Positions 42,145-54,009 of a DNA stretch of 64,000 nucleotides are shown here, one piece after another. The stretch comes from Agarophyton chilense. Its lineage: Eukaryota > Rhodophyta > Florideophyceae > Gracilariales > Gracilariaceae. A program made the translations under genes and the position numbers. Under the pieces are notes generated by a model that had not been told where the DNA came from, searched no databases, and worked only from the letters and a program-made list of their open reading frames with translations. Every line of letters starts with the position of its first letter. Positions within the stretch are counted from its first letter, which is position 1. The stretch spans positions 310,001 through 374,000 of the forward strand of contig JARGXX010000071.1 in assembly GCA_030374765.1 (NCBI GenBank), read 5' to 3'.

Positions 42145-42615
42145 CTACCGAGCGAGGCGACTTGATGCATCGTTCATATTGAGTAACCAGCCGAGTGAAT
42201 CGTGGTCTGTCGAAATGGTAAACCTAGTTCCCTCGAGGTTCGGACGGAGTGTCAATACGGACCATACGATGGCTAGACATTCCTTTTCGGTAGTACTGTA
42301 GTTTCGCTCCGCGCTGGTGAGCGATCTGCTACAGTGTCCAATAAGTAGATAGTCCTTCGGTGACTCCTGTTCCTGTAGCAGTGCACATCCCACTTTTACA
42401 TCAGAGGTGTCTGTGTCCAGGACAAAAAGCCTATTGGGTTTTGATAAAGCCAGTATAGGTGGGTTCAGCAATTTGTCCTTTAGGGTCTGAAATGCCTTGT
42501 ACTGGTCGTCGGTAAGAGCCTCAAACTCCGAAGGTGTTCCCTTCTTCAGCATTGCATTGAGAAGGGCCGAGATTTTAGCAAACCCTTGGATGAAACATTG
42601 GTAAACATTGCACAA
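42145..42615 (-). pseudogene. Gypsy RT thumb and RNase H remnant
   Basis: A 156-codon frame. It begins in the RT connection region (CNVYQCFIQGFAKISALLNAM) and continues into RNase H with LFVLDTDTSDVKVGCALLQ (first catalytic Asp) and CLAIVWSVLTLRPNLEGTRF (Glu region), then FTISTDHDSLGWLL. A stop follows after SRLAR. Confidence 0.88.
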
Positions 42616-42655
42616 GCCAACGAAGGATCGTAGTTCAGTGTGGGTTCTGGGGGGT

Positions 42656-44430
42656 TTACCCTGGCCGATCGCATTCGTGGTGCGTGTGGCTACCTTCAGC
42701 TTTCATGGGAGGACGACGTGACCGAGATAATCCACATAGGCCTGGAAGAAGGCGCATTTGCGGAGATTCAGTGTTACCCCAGCGTCCTGTAGGATTGTTA
42801 ATACCGTCTTCTCGTTTGAAGGTTGCTGGGGCATTCTTTAAACCAAAGGGCATAAGAGTAAATCTGAAAAGACCTTCATGGGTGGTGAAGGTTGTCAGCG
42901 CTCAAGTAGGGTAAATACGGCAGCTTCACCTGAGGATCCTAGACGGTCATCCATACGGGGTATCGGGTATGAGTTCCTCTCGGTTACTGCGTTCAGCTTC
43001 CTGTAGTCGGCACAGAACCTGACGGAGCCCTCCTTCTTAGCCGCGAGGTAAAGAGTACTGGCCAATTTGGATTGGTTAGAAGGCGCTGGCTCTATGACAT
43101 GAGCTTTGCGCATTTTGTCTATCTGGTCGGCGACAATTTCCCTATTCTTAAGGCCGGAACTGTATGGGTGCCGGAACTGTGGTCTAGCATCACCCTGAAG
43201 GTCAATGCACTGTGTAGTGGCTCTGATTTTGCCCAATCTACCTGACCACATAGCCTGGTATTCCCTGAGGAGATCAATTATCTGGGGCCTATCGGATTCG
43301 AATTCTGCGCCGATAGCGATTTTCCCCTCCCAAGAGTCGATTTCCTTGTCGGGAGTACGGGTTGAAAGGTTATCCATTTGGGCCTCCACGAAAGCCACGG
43401 TCGTAGGTAGAGTGATTCCAATCACTGTATCTTTAGGTAACCATACGGGTTTATCCCTTAAGTTGCTGATTCTGACTAAGAAGGGCCTGTTGGGGTGGAT
43501 GTCCATTACTCCATTGGCCATTAAGGTAAGGTGCTTCACAACCGTTTTCCGGTGGTTCTGAATCGCCACGAGACCTGAAGACTGGTAATGAAACGATACG
43601 GTGATTTGGGTCATCGAGGGTATCGTTATGGCCTTCGACGAGCGAACCTTATTGGAATTCGTGTTTTCGGAGATTATCGCTCGTTTGCGGTTTGCTTCTG
43701 GCTCTGGGGCGGAACCAGATATGGAGATGGAAGGTGCGCGATAGAATGCGACTTTTATAAGGCCTGGATAACTAGCTTTAATGTATCGATCGACAAAGGA
43801 GGTTTCTAGAATTGCCTCAGCGCCCAAGTTAGGACATACAAGGAACCACGTGCGGACTTTGAAGTGTCCTAATTGTAGGTAAAGTGGTACTATTTCTTTA
43901 ATGTACATTGGTCTATGTGGTGCATTGGTAATCCTGTGGGTCTTCCTTGCCTGAACGAACTTGTGCCGGCCAAGCGGGAGTAGCTTAGAATGAACCAAAT
44001 TGGAATTAGCGCCTATGTCCAATACGGCTATGGTCACTCGAGAGTTGTTGGAACAAAGTCCTACGGTTACTCGATCTTTATAGTTCTCTTTCCTGAGGAT
44101 ACAGACGGGGTCGTTACTGTGTTTCAATTGTGTTTCATCCTGAGTGGTGCATTGTGGTTGGTTTGTATTGGAAGGTGAGGAGCTCTTTGGCTCAGGACCG
44201 TTAAATTGATGAGGCAGGGGCTTAAAGAGGGAGGATTTGCCTCGAGTCGTCCCTCTAGGAGTTTTCCGATGGGGTTTCCGTTTTTTTCTTAGGATAAAAT
44301 TCCTCTTCGGGTCGCCCGTAGGGTCCACAATGGCGTGGTCCTGTGAGGCTTCGATCAAAGTATCCGGAGGCGTGGCATAGTGTGAGCTTTCAGGGGTCCT
44401 TGTGGCTCGTTGCTGGGCTCTGTTAAACAT
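42656..44430 (-). pseudogene. Gypsy protease and partial reverse transcriptase
   Basis: A 511-codon frame (42,895-44,430) plus a shifted continuation to 42,656. The protease has AVLDIGANSNLVHS (~44,000-44,040), an Asp-x-Gly-Ala active site. RT begins with EIVADQIDKMRKAHVIEPA, then SVRFCADYRKLNAVT and SYPIPRMDD. After FTLLER it shifts frame to TTHEGLFRFTLMPFGLKNAP, then to AFFQAYVDYLGHVV. The catalytic Asp segments are missing. Confidence 0.85.
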
Positions 44431-44452
44431 TCCTTCGGATCGCCGAACCCTG

Positions 44453-46313
44453 TTATTTTCCTCCCTTAAGTCTAGGGGGTGAGGTTTTTGCGGGCGTCCT
44501 CAGGCAGAGAACTCGTACAGTCACAAGGTTGGCCCATTGAAAGGCAGAGGAAGCAAGCCCTTGGGGAGCGAACAAAAACGTCCTTGCGGGGTGGAAAGGG
44601 GTGATACTTGGGTGTAGATGGGCCAGTGGTCGCTGTAGTTCCCTGGGTGGTATATAATGGGGGCCCAGACGGAGGAGCACTGGAATTAACCGCAAGGACA
44701 TCTCCCGAATCTGCATAATGGAGTGATGAATCCATGTCCGATTCTGTGGAGCTAACCATATGGGTTTGGTTTGTTTTACGCAGTGGAGTTGCGTGTTCTC
44801 TGGATATGTCAGCATTCCACCTGAAAGTTCTGTAGGTTTTGCCGTAACCTAAGGCATAAGTTACGAGCCTTCGGAAGGAGTATTGTGGGGTTTCCGTGTG
44901 GTAATTGCGGACATGTGTCCGAATGGCAGGGTAATCCCGTGACGAAGTGACGTTTAAGCCGTCCTTCGGAAAACACGTTTCCACATCGTTAAGCCTTCTT
45001 ACATAGGTCGTCGGCGAAAGCCGATTCGGTCATGTTGGAGCTCTGCCTAAAATATATTACTTCCTAGTGGGCATCCATTATAACGGCATCCGTGGCGTAA
45101 GTTTCCAAGGGGTAATGAACAACCAGAGGGTATGACCAGAAAAGTGCGCGGTCTTAAGCATCCACGAGGTCAGTTGTTCCAGATATCTTCGAAACCACTC
45201 TATCACGCGCCTGTCCAGTAAGGAAGAGTTGGAAAAGGTGCAGAGCGGCCCCCTCGTGGACACCGTTCTGATAATAGGCCGTACAGAATAAACTGAGAAA
45301 CCTGAGGACAGCAATAAAATCGGAACCCGTGAACTTGTTCGTAATGGTTAGTTGCATCCATTTGGCCATTTGGCGACTCTTCAAGCCACCGAACCAGAAT
45401 ATTTCGGAAACCAGTCGGCCAGCCGGTAATTCCGGTAGTCTATAACCTTAAGGATGAGTTCTTTTTTCGTTTTCAGTGGTTTTCGGCCTGAAACGGCCTT
45501 ACCTACTTCTGAGTCGGTCGTTTCGGTCGAGGCCGATTCGGAATCACTCGTGTCGGAATGGTCTTTTCTTTTACTACTTCCGTTCTTCTTTCTCTTGCGG
45601 TTACTACTTTTCTTTCCAGCGGAAGAAGGACCTAAAAGATCGATCTCTATATCAGATCCGATGGAGCCCTGAGGTCGCTGTACTTCATATTGTTTTTTGG
45701 GAAGGGCAATCTGTCTCTCTTCTTGACGCAGAGCTTCTCTTCTGCTCCTAGATTCTCTTTCCATTTGGTTTTGTTGATTGTTTTCCCGGCGAGGGGCGGG
45801 TAATACCGTCATTCTTGGAGGGTTTGGTAGGGGGTGGCCATAGGGAAGTCGGATGGTTGACTTGTGGAGTTGTCTTAGGGACCGCATTGCCTGACTGGCT
45901 GGTAACTGCTCGTTGAACGGCCTGAAGGAGAGAGTCTTTGAATAGCTCAGACTTCATGACCTTGGGGGCCATTCGAGTGATGAGCTAATCCATATGGTCA
46001 GTGATCGCCGTAGCGAGTCGCATGTTCACAATGGAATCGACATGGGCTCATGAGAGCTCACGGAGACGGGGCCAGAGAAGTTTGGCAAGCTCTGTGGACA
46101 TATTCTACCTAATTCCTTCGGTATTACGGGGGTTCTCTTTGGGGATGTTCCTGCCTTAGAGATGGCCCTGGTGAGGCGTTCTTGTAAACGCGCTGCTACC
46201 GTGGGTTCTCGGCGAATCCTTTCAGGGTCGCCCAGGAGAGTCAGTAATCCTTGCGACTGAATTCTCGCTCTCCTGCGGTCTCTAACATTATCAACCTGTG
46301 GGTCAGGCGACAT
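44453..46313 (-). pseudogene. Gypsy Gag remnant
   Basis: Overlapping minus-strand frames (46,026-46,313; 45,748-45,972; 45,381-45,887; 45,154-45,384; 44,453-44,984) make up a broken Gag. One contains a charged Ser/Lys-rich linker. Another has the retrotransposon Gag core (FIAVLRFLSLFCTAYYQNG then ALHLFQLFLTGQARDRV). Two C-terminal cysteines (ACFLCLSMGQPC) may be a relic of a zinc knuckle. Confidence 0.6.
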
Positions 46314-46528
46314 CGTCGGCGTTGCCGTTCACAATGGTCCTTACGTAGAAGTTTTATGGTTGGGTCTGTTGGGCGTGTTTCCTGCATCCACGATGACGGT
46401 TGTTTCGAAAACTGTCCCGCGAAGAAGATCTGCGAATATTCAATGCGCTTAGGGTCAGAAAGGTTGTTGCGCATTTGGCCGAACTCCAAAATATCTATTT
46501 TTATTGTTTCGCGCCAAGGCGGGGGGTG

Positions 46529-46740
46529 TGCAATACACGATTGCCACTTGGCACAATGCCGCCGGCTCTGCATGCCAAACTTCACCCTTGCTCCGCCCCA
46601 AGACACTGGGGACAGAGGAGACAAGGGAGGATCCCTTGTGCCCGCTAGGGTTTTCCCGATCTCGCCACGCGCTCTACGACCGTATACTACATTTCAGACC
46701 AACAGCCCTCTCGCTCTACAAACGACTGCCTAAAATAGTA
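46529..46740. repeat. Dispersed ~210-bp repeat, copy B
   Basis: It starts tgcaatacacgattgccact and ends ctgcctaaaatagta. It aligns with copy A (31,962-32,167) in the same orientation. Its position ~215 bp outside the chromovirus gag suggests an LTR fragment, but copy A has no gypsy coding sequence next to it, so a SINE or solo LTR is equally possible. Confidence 0.7.
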
Positions 46741-48974
46741 ATGCAAGTCTTCGGTCCTGGATGCTGTGAGGTAGGGTTCCAGACGCACGAAATTGCGTGG
46801 CCGATGTTGTATTCTACTTATTGCTGGTATCATTATTCAAACGAATTGTCCCGCCATTTGAGGACAGGACTGATGCCCAATAGGGGCTGGAATCAGCGCA
46901 TACGCTTTGCCGACCCCAGACGTCACTCTTTAAATTGAGGTCTCTGGATGTTCAGGCCGAAAAGCTTTGTTTCTTATATCGTTTCAATTGTGGCATCTAT
47001 CGAATTTCTACATATACTATCTGGCTCTAGCTACGTGTTTGTCCACACTATTGAGCACTTGCAACTTGACAGCAACTTCTACCTATCCGGTCTTGTGCTT
47101 ATCACTTTTGCCAGGTACGTTGGTTGAGGGAAAGCATTGAAGAGAAACTAAGTGTTGCTCAGATGCTTCATCGTCATCTTCAAATGAGAAAAGTTAAGAA
47201 TTAAGACCTAAGAATAGTCGCTTTCATGGGAGCCACTTTGTTATAAGTAAACGCTGGGAAAACTTCGGTGGATTCTTTTTTGAAGAAAAGCCTATGGCCT
47301 GGTGCTTGCGATAACAGGTAATCGGAAGCCTCCCGGCAGTGCACCACCAAAGATCTCGAAGGGTATCGAAAATATGACCACTCTTCTGGTCAAGTTAAGC
47401 AGCATTCAAGTTTGAAGAGGTGGCCGACGCAAGAACCAATCGATTAAGTTGTTGAACCTCCGGAGTATGAAAAAGCGCTCAGTGCGCCGACCATTGATAG
47501 TTTAAAGTACAATTAGACTTTGATATTTTGGTGAAATGTTTAAGATTTATTTTTCCTCGACTGTCTCTGTTCTCGTTTTATTTCATACTGCTTGAAAGCA
47601 GCTCTAAGTTATTCTAGACGTACCACATTTCTTCTGAGATGGTTTTTACATTTTCTACATAAAGTTCTATAGAAGCTTTATTGCAAACAATTCAGCAGCA
47701 TTTTCGGTTGAGTATTTGGTGCTGTAATCAGGGTGCCTTTGAGTGTGCTATTTATTCACTGGAATACAGAACATAAAAAAGCTACCTTTCCCGCGGGGTC
47801 AAAGTGAAGCACAGGCTAAAGTGAAGCACATGTACAAGTTGCCAAATACAATGCTTTGCATTGTACGTTCAGTAGTCTCTCGGTGTCCTTAGTTCACTAA
47901 CCGTTGTCATTATACCTCACAACGATCTCGCTTCCTCTGTTTCAACAAAGAGCACAATCGCCTCTCTATAGATGTGATATCTCACAACAAAAGCGCGCCA
48001 TAATTTCGAACATCTATGTTTGAATTCATTTCTGCTTCTGTCCTACAGCCATATGCAATGGCTCAGACACAATCAAGTTTCGTCAGTTGTCGAGAGACAT
48101 TTTCTGAACCTCCAAAATCTCTTCCCAAAACGTCCCCTCTTTATTAAAGCTAACAGGCAAGTCCATTAGAAATAAGACCAGAGAGTATCGTAACTGCCAA
48201 AAAAAAATCAAAGAGTAAGCCAAATGCATCGGAACTTCTCCAACGTAGAACTCTAATTAGAACCATTACTAACATAACCGGGCTCTTCAACGGCCCCATC
48301 AATGTAGAGCAACGCCCAGTTAGGGGATACTTGAAGATGCAACTCATAGAATGAGGATTGAACCCTCCGAGGGTTATGACTATGAACCCCTCTAAGGTGT
48401 GCTGAGGTGGCACTGTTTTCTGGTTAGAGTTCGCCTATGAAGTGACAATTCGGATGGCCCATGGTTGGATTGGCCCCGTGATACACGTGGCTTAATTTTG
48501 GCACCGATTTTCGGATATTTGTTAGAACGTTGGACTTTTGGGCCCTGACAGTGGGATCTCCACGTGTATGGCCCTGAGCAGGTGTGCACTACTGTAGAGT
48601 TTAGTTAGTGGGCCCTACTTAGGGAGATGAGATCTGACAGTCCGAAGCTCAAAGTAAATGGTAACCAAGGTTGGTCTTCGATACCTTTAGAGGTTCTTCG
48701 TCGCCATCGTTTCGGCCTTACAACCCGGAACGGGCTCTGGTTAGCAACGCCTGCGTAGGGACACGACTCCACTTGGAGAGTGCCCACGTTTGGGTTCCGT
48801 GCAACCACCCCCTTGAGACCGCTCAGACGACCTGCGTGCACGATACCCCGTGGGGGTTCTGCTTACTTGTTGCGTGCTTTTTGTGTTTCCTTTCGAGGAC
48901 AGGTTTTCGCCCCTGTATTGGGTTTCTTTTGTTGTTTCGCCCCTTTTCTGGTTCTCGGGTCCGGTGTCTGTTAG
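46741..48974. other. Region without recognised genes between two gypsy elements
   Basis: AT-rich from 46,940 to 48,200 and more GC-rich and pyrimidine-rich from 48,600. Short open frames only; none carries a recognised motif. The CT-rich segment 48,860-49,080 directly precedes the second gypsy pol and may be part of its 5' LTR or leader. Confidence 0.35.
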
Positions 48975-49079
48975 TGCCCGACCCTCGCCCCGTTTTTCCT
49001 CTTCGCCGGATTTTCCCCGATTCTTTGGGATACCCAGACCCATTCCCGACCCAACGGGTTCTACCCCTCACCTCCGTCG

Positions 49080-51949
49080 GTGCTGCCGGAATCCGCTGTG
49101 GGAGTTACACCCCACACTACGGGTGGAACGGAGGGCTCTGTCTCTGAGTCTGCCTCCCCCAGGGAGCCAGGCTTCGAACACCTTGAGAGCACTTCCCGTC
49201 GCCGGGTTTTGCTCCACAACAAGCTCAAGACCAATGCTGCGAAGTACCAGGGTCTTTCGTACATGGCAGCCGATGATGAGCCCATCGAGCTGCCAGATTG
49301 CCTAGCCGCAGGCTTTGGCAAGGACTCCGAAGAGTCGATCCAGAAGGCGTTCAAGAAGATCATCGATGAGGCCGAGATGGAAGGAATCTCCAAGGAAGGA
49401 ATGATTCGAGTCAAGGCTCTCCTCAAAGAGTACCGCGACGTCTTCCGCATCAAGCTCGGTGATGATCCTCCCGCCGATGTCCCGCCTCTCGTCATTACTT
49501 CTGTCGAGAATGCCAAGCCATACCGTTCGCCTCAACGAAGGTATGCGCCTATGCAGCGGGTCTTCATCTCCAATACCATTCGTCAACTCGAAGGTATCGG
49601 CGCAATCTACAAGAACCCTTCATCGCACTGGGAAAGCCCGGCATTGGCAGTGCCGAAGCCTGGGTCAGACAGTCTTCGATTCACTGTCGACCTCAGGGGG
49701 CCCAATTCAAGGACTGTGCCAATTCAGTCAGCAATGCCGCACCTGGACTCACACCTCCAGGAAATTTCTGGCAGTACCTGTTTCGGTCGAACCGATATGG
49801 CTCACGGATACTGGCAAGTCCCTCTTGCACCTGGAGAGTCGCAAGAGATGTTGTCAATTCAGACACCCTTAGGTGTCTACTCATCACACCGCCTTCTCCA
49901 AGGTGGAAGTGATTCTGGCAACCACTTTCAAGCTGTACTCCAACACAAGTTCGACGGACGCGTCGATCGGATGCTGCAGTGGATCGACGACTTCTTATTC
50001 TACGGGAGGAATGAGAAGGAACTCCTCGACAACATCGAGGAATATCTCCGAGTCTGTATGGAAATCGGACTCAAGGTACACGCCGAGAAGTCTTCCTTTT
50101 TCGCCAAGGAAGTCCAGTTCTGCGGCCGCATCATCTCAAACGAAGGCGTTCAGTACCATCCACGTCATTTCAACTCGTTGGTGGATATGAAACCACCAAC
50201 AATGGCGAATGATCTTCAGCAGTTCCTTTGTGCAACGAACTGGATGCGCAACTCGATCCCAGCCTATGCGGAACGAATCGCCCCCCTACAGGCTCTTCTC
50301 GAGGAGCAGTACCAGAAGTCAGGGAAGAGGACGAAGCAGTCACTTCGCAAACTTTCCCTCTCCGACGCGTGGGGCGCTAAGCATGATAAGGCTTTCGCCG
50401 ATATAAAGCATCAACTCGCCGCTTCAGTCAAGCTCGCTCACCCGAAAGAAGATTTCCGCGTCTGCTTGTTCACAGATGCATCGGAAACTCATTGGGATGC
50501 AATGCTGACTCAAGTACCAGAAGAAGATCAACGCAAGGACATCGAGGATCAGAGGCACGAACCCCTTTGTTTCCTGTCCGGCGCATTCTCCGGATCAGCT
50601 GTCAACTGGTCCGTTCCTGAGAAGGAAGGGTACGCAATCGTCGAAGCCATGTGTCACCTGGATTTATTGGTTCTGGGTCTCGAGGTTACCATGTTCACAG
50701 ATCACGCCAACTTGGTCTACCTCTATGATCCATATGGAAGGAATCCAGGACTTGCACCTCACACCGCAAGCAAGCTGATGCGTTGGGCCATCAAGCTCAG
50801 TGCATTTCGCTACGTCGTCGATCATCTCGCTGGTGAACGCAATGTTTGGGCTGACATGCTGACAAGATGGGCTGTCAACTCCAAGCACACCGTTGATGCA
50901 ACCAAGGTTGGTCGCGCCAAGTCGCTTATGTTGGCTCCGATCAACCCCGGCATAGATCTACGTCTGGACTGGCCGAAATTCGCAGATATCGAGAAATCGC
51001 AGAAAGATTCAAAAGTCAAGCCGCCTCATGCTTTCAAGAACAAGGATGGCTTGTGGAAGAACGACAAGGGTATCATTTGGGTTCCGGCTGAAGATGCGCT
51101 CATGAAGATGCGCATCATGGTCGCGGCTCACACCGGGCACGGTGGACATCGCAGCTGGCGCGTCACCCTCGCAACAATTCAGGCTTACTTCAAGTGGAAG
51201 AACATGCCCGACGATTTGGAGTCTTTCGTTCGTTCATGTCTTCACTGTCTCTGCACCGAGTCGGGGAAGATTGTTCCACGTCCTTTGGGTCATGCTATTC
51301 ATGCCGTCCTGCCGAACATGCTCCTTCATTTCGACTTCTGCTACATTTCCCCCGGAGAGGATGATTTCCTCTACGTTCTCGTGTTCAAGGACGACCATAG
51401 TTCCTACGTCTGGCTAACACCTACGAAGGATACTACCGCTGAGACGGTGGCCGAGATCCACATCGACTGGTTCGCCACCTTCGGCGTTGTCAACCAGTGG
51501 GTATCGGACTGTGGCTCGCACTTCAAGAACGCGCTGATTCGTCTCATCAAGGAGGAGACGTATTCGGAGCACCACTTCATCCTGGCATACTGCCCGTGGT
51601 CGAATGGCACAGTCGAAGTCGTGAATCGGGAACTTCTTCGAGCGACTCGTGCTATTCTGTCCGAATATCAGCTGCCGCACAGCTGTTGGCCGAGCATCAT
51701 GCCAGTCGTTAAATCCGCATTGAACAACTCAGTGTTGGATCGCCTGGGCAACCGCTGCCCACTGACTGTCTTCACGGGGCATCCACAGGATACTCCGCTC
51801 AAGGCTGTCATTCGCAAGGCTCATGGTAAGGTCAAGGTTCGCTTGATCAAGGACATTCGCGCTGCTCAGCAAGTCAACATCAACTCGCTGCTTTCATCGT
51901 TGGAAGAGATGCACAAGAATGTCGCCGAACGCTCAGAGAAGAAGCGTGA
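49080..51949 (+). pseudogene. Gypsy pol: RT, RNase H and integrase core
   Basis: This frame has no ATG near its start (first in-frame ATG near 49,264), as expected if translated by frameshift from Gag or if 5'-truncated. RT has LRFTVDLRGPNSRTVP, then FGRTDMAHGYWQVPLAPGES with the first catalytic Asp, and QWIDDFLFYG (~residue 300) as the catalytic box. RNase H has FTDASETHWDAM and EKEGYAIVEAM, then FTDHANLVYLYD. Integrase has a zinc-binding HTGHGGHRSWR...CLHC, core LLHFDFCYI (Asp), VSDCGSHFKN (Asp) and WSNGTVEVVNREL (Glu). All catalytic residues appear present. The frame runs into the LTR at 51,950 and stops at 52,148. Confidence 0.9.
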
Positions 51950-52813
51950 TGTAGGACAATGCCCCCAAGGGGGAAAACCTACGAAGACGTCCGGATCTTC
52001 CTCTCACGAGGTAACCGGTGCGGTAGAGCCCTCCCAGGGATCGGAGCGCAATGCCGGCTTACACCCGGAGCCGAAGCGTCGCGACGGGCGCAGGGAGGCT
52101 GAAAGAAGCCGAGAATATCCGCCGAAGCGGTGCTTGCGTATCCTCTGAGGAGGCAAAACCCACGAGAGTGGCGAGCACGACAGGTGTCAGTGCGAGCCGC
52201 AAGAGCGGGAATTGCCCAATGAAGGGGAGGAAAATTGAAGGAAAATGGGAACGGAGGCAAGAGGGCGAGGTTGACCACGAGTCGGAAGAGGGGACTCGTG
52301 AATAGCCGGCACTGCCGGGTGTAGCAAACCGTATACACGGGCGGAACCACGAAAGTGGGAATAGATACACAACACACGAAGGCTGCTTGAACGTCCAAGG
52401 GGGTTGGGAAGCCGTGTACCACGGGAAATCCCTCCGTAAGGAGTTGTATATCCGCGCAGGCGGTTCGACCCAGAGCCAAGATCTGGAAGACCAAGATCAC
52501 CCTTGTTGGGGGGACTTTACTGGACCGGCGGCCGCGAGGCCGGCGGCCTAAGTACTGTAGTCCCCGTAGAATAGAATAAATAAAGTCTATCCTAAATAGC
52601 TAAATGTCCGTCTAACAAAGGGGCCAATCTGGCGGCCACGTGTCGCGCGGGCGCTGCGGCCACGTGTATGGCACCCGGTCCCGCCGGTGAATCACCGGCG
52701 TTCCGGCCATCGCCGTGAAAACGGATTACTCCTACTCATAACGAGGTTGCACGCCGGAGGCTCCGGAAAAAGCTTAAGTCCCCAAAAACCTCCCTGGAGG
52801 ACGTTGCTCTTCA
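51950..52813. mobile_element. Probable solo LTR (864 bp) inserted in gypsy pol
   Basis: It starts TGTAGGACAATGCCCCCAAG and ends TTGCTCTTCA, so it has TG...CA ends. It is flanked by cgtga (51,945-51,949) and tgtga (52,814-52,818), a 5-bp duplication with one mismatch. Removing it rejoins the pol frame between SEKKR and VRTQNRKTNVRAINF. It contains aataaataaa (52,573-52,582), a plausible poly(A) signal, and GC-rich repeats of ggccacgtgt. The size, ends, duplication and frame restoration together point to a solo LTR left by recombination. Confidence 0.85.
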
Positions 52814-52818
52814 TGTGA

Positions 52819-53320
52819 GTCTGCGGTTCGCACTCAGAACCGCAAGACCAACGTTCGCGCCATCAACTTCGCTGAAGGTGACTTCGTACTTCGCGGCATC
52901 ATGCAGCAAGAACGCTCTCGCAAGCCGTCGCTCAAGTGGCTGGGTCCTTTCCGCATTACCGAATGCCGATCCGGGTACATTTTTGTGATCGAGGACTTGG
53001 TGACTGGCGAGAAGCGAGAAGTCCACGGGCGTCGACTCAAGTTCTTTCGCAACAAGGACTTCGAAGTGACCGAGGAGGTGTTGGACCACCTCTCTTACTA
53101 AAAGGGAGAGCTTCTCATCGTTGAAGTCTTCAAGGACCTCCAGCGCAAGGCTGGAGAAGTAGAGCTGCAAGTCAATTGGCGTGGATTCGACGAGGATGAG
53201 ATGGATTGGGTCAGTCTCGCTTCTCTTCGCGATGACTTCCCCGAACTCGTCGCTGACTTCATCGCTGACTTGCTCAATACAGGGACCAAGCGTCAACGCA
53301 ACATTTCCAATTCACTCTGA
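52819..53320 (+). pseudogene. Gypsy pol C-terminal part with GPY/F module and chromodomain-like end
   Basis: The frame after the LTR reads VRTQNRKTNVRAINFAEGDF, then KWLGPFRITECRSGYIFVIE, a GPY/F-type integrase tail. An in-frame TAA at 53,099 separates this from LLIVEVFKDLQRKAGEVELQ and WRGFDEDEMDWVSLASL, which resembles a chromodomain. It ends with TGA at 53,318-53,320. Confidence 0.8.
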
Positions 53321-54009
53321 CTGTCGGGTGTTCATCTTTCGCTTCACCCGTCATGGGGCGCTGTTTACAGTTCCTGCGGTACTGGAAATGTGAAGCCATG
53401 CTTTACATTTCTGTACTGGACAGCAGGTCGACTCGCTGTCCAATGACCGTTACGTACTGCCTTTAAGTATCGAGCTGTGAGTGGTCAAGGGTGTGAATCT
53501 TTTCTACTTGGATCCTGTTGTACATACTTTCTACTTAGGGTTTTTATATCTTCTAAATTGGTGTTTACGTACTGTCTGTAACCGTTCTAGTTTTTCTTCT
53601 TTTAGTCCCGACGTAGTGAGTACTATAGTTTGGATGACGACGGCTTCGCGGGGCACACCCTGACTTCGTCCCAGATAAAAGGAGGACCGCCACTCGCCGG
53701 ACCTCTGACGAGGGAATGAGGACATCGATCGTCGGATTCTTGGGTGAGCCCGCTCAACTCGCTCTGATCTTCTACCTCAACCTCGCTTACCTCTCTTCTC
53801 TAGTCACCTCAGTCACTCAACCTTCGTGAAACCTTCGTTCAACCTTCGTGCACCCTCAATCCGCTACACTTGTCAACACTCTGTTAGCTTTCTAGCCGTC
53901 ACTATTATCAGCAGTGGCACAAGAACTGAAACCGCAACTGTGACAGATTTGGAATTTGAGTTGTCATCCATCCATACACTGCGTAAGCGTTTCAATTAGA
54001 AGTCCTTGT
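53321..54009. other. Non-coding tail of the gypsy element, possible 3' LTR
   Basis: No gene. Pyrimidine-rich, with three closely spaced aaccttcgt copies (53,818-53,850). This is where a 3' LTR would lie, but no matching 5' copy was found within the window. Confidence 0.35.

Larger units (their letters stand above)
40079..46313 (-). mobile_element. Decayed Ty3/gypsy chromovirus-like retrotransposon
   Basis: Reading on the minus strand from ~46,313 down: Gag, a protease-RT polyprotein, RNase H, integrase with a zinc-binding HHCC domain, and a C-terminal chromodomain. RT before integrase is the Ty3/gypsy order, and the terminal chromodomain is the chromovirus hallmark; it targets integration to marked chromatin in the family. 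Stops and frameshifts break every domain, and RT has lost two catalytic segments (see findings). LTRs were not confidently found, although copy B of the 210-bp repeat lies just beyond the gag end. Confidence 0.85.
48975..53320 (+). mobile_element. Ty3/gypsy-like retrotransposon pol, split by an LTR insertion
   Basis: The pol frame is open from 48,975 to 51,949. It carries RT, RNase H and integrase with essentially no damage, then resumes after an 864-bp insertion at ~52,819-53,320 with the integrase C-terminal module and a chromodomain-like end. RT before integrase places it in Ty3/gypsy. No protease or Gag was recognised upstream. Higher GC, regular codon use and intact motifs make it younger than the other retroelements here. 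Confidence 0.88.

Noticed and set aside
48340-48390. tRNA-like B box (ggttcaatcc on the minus strand)
   Set aside because: The T stem does not pair properly and no matching A box or acceptor stem could be drawn.
48671-49147. 158-codon plus-strand ORF before gypsy pol
   Set aside because: The translation is Phe/Leu/Pro/Arg-rich because of CT-rich DNA; it overlaps the true pol frame and has no Gag or protease motif.
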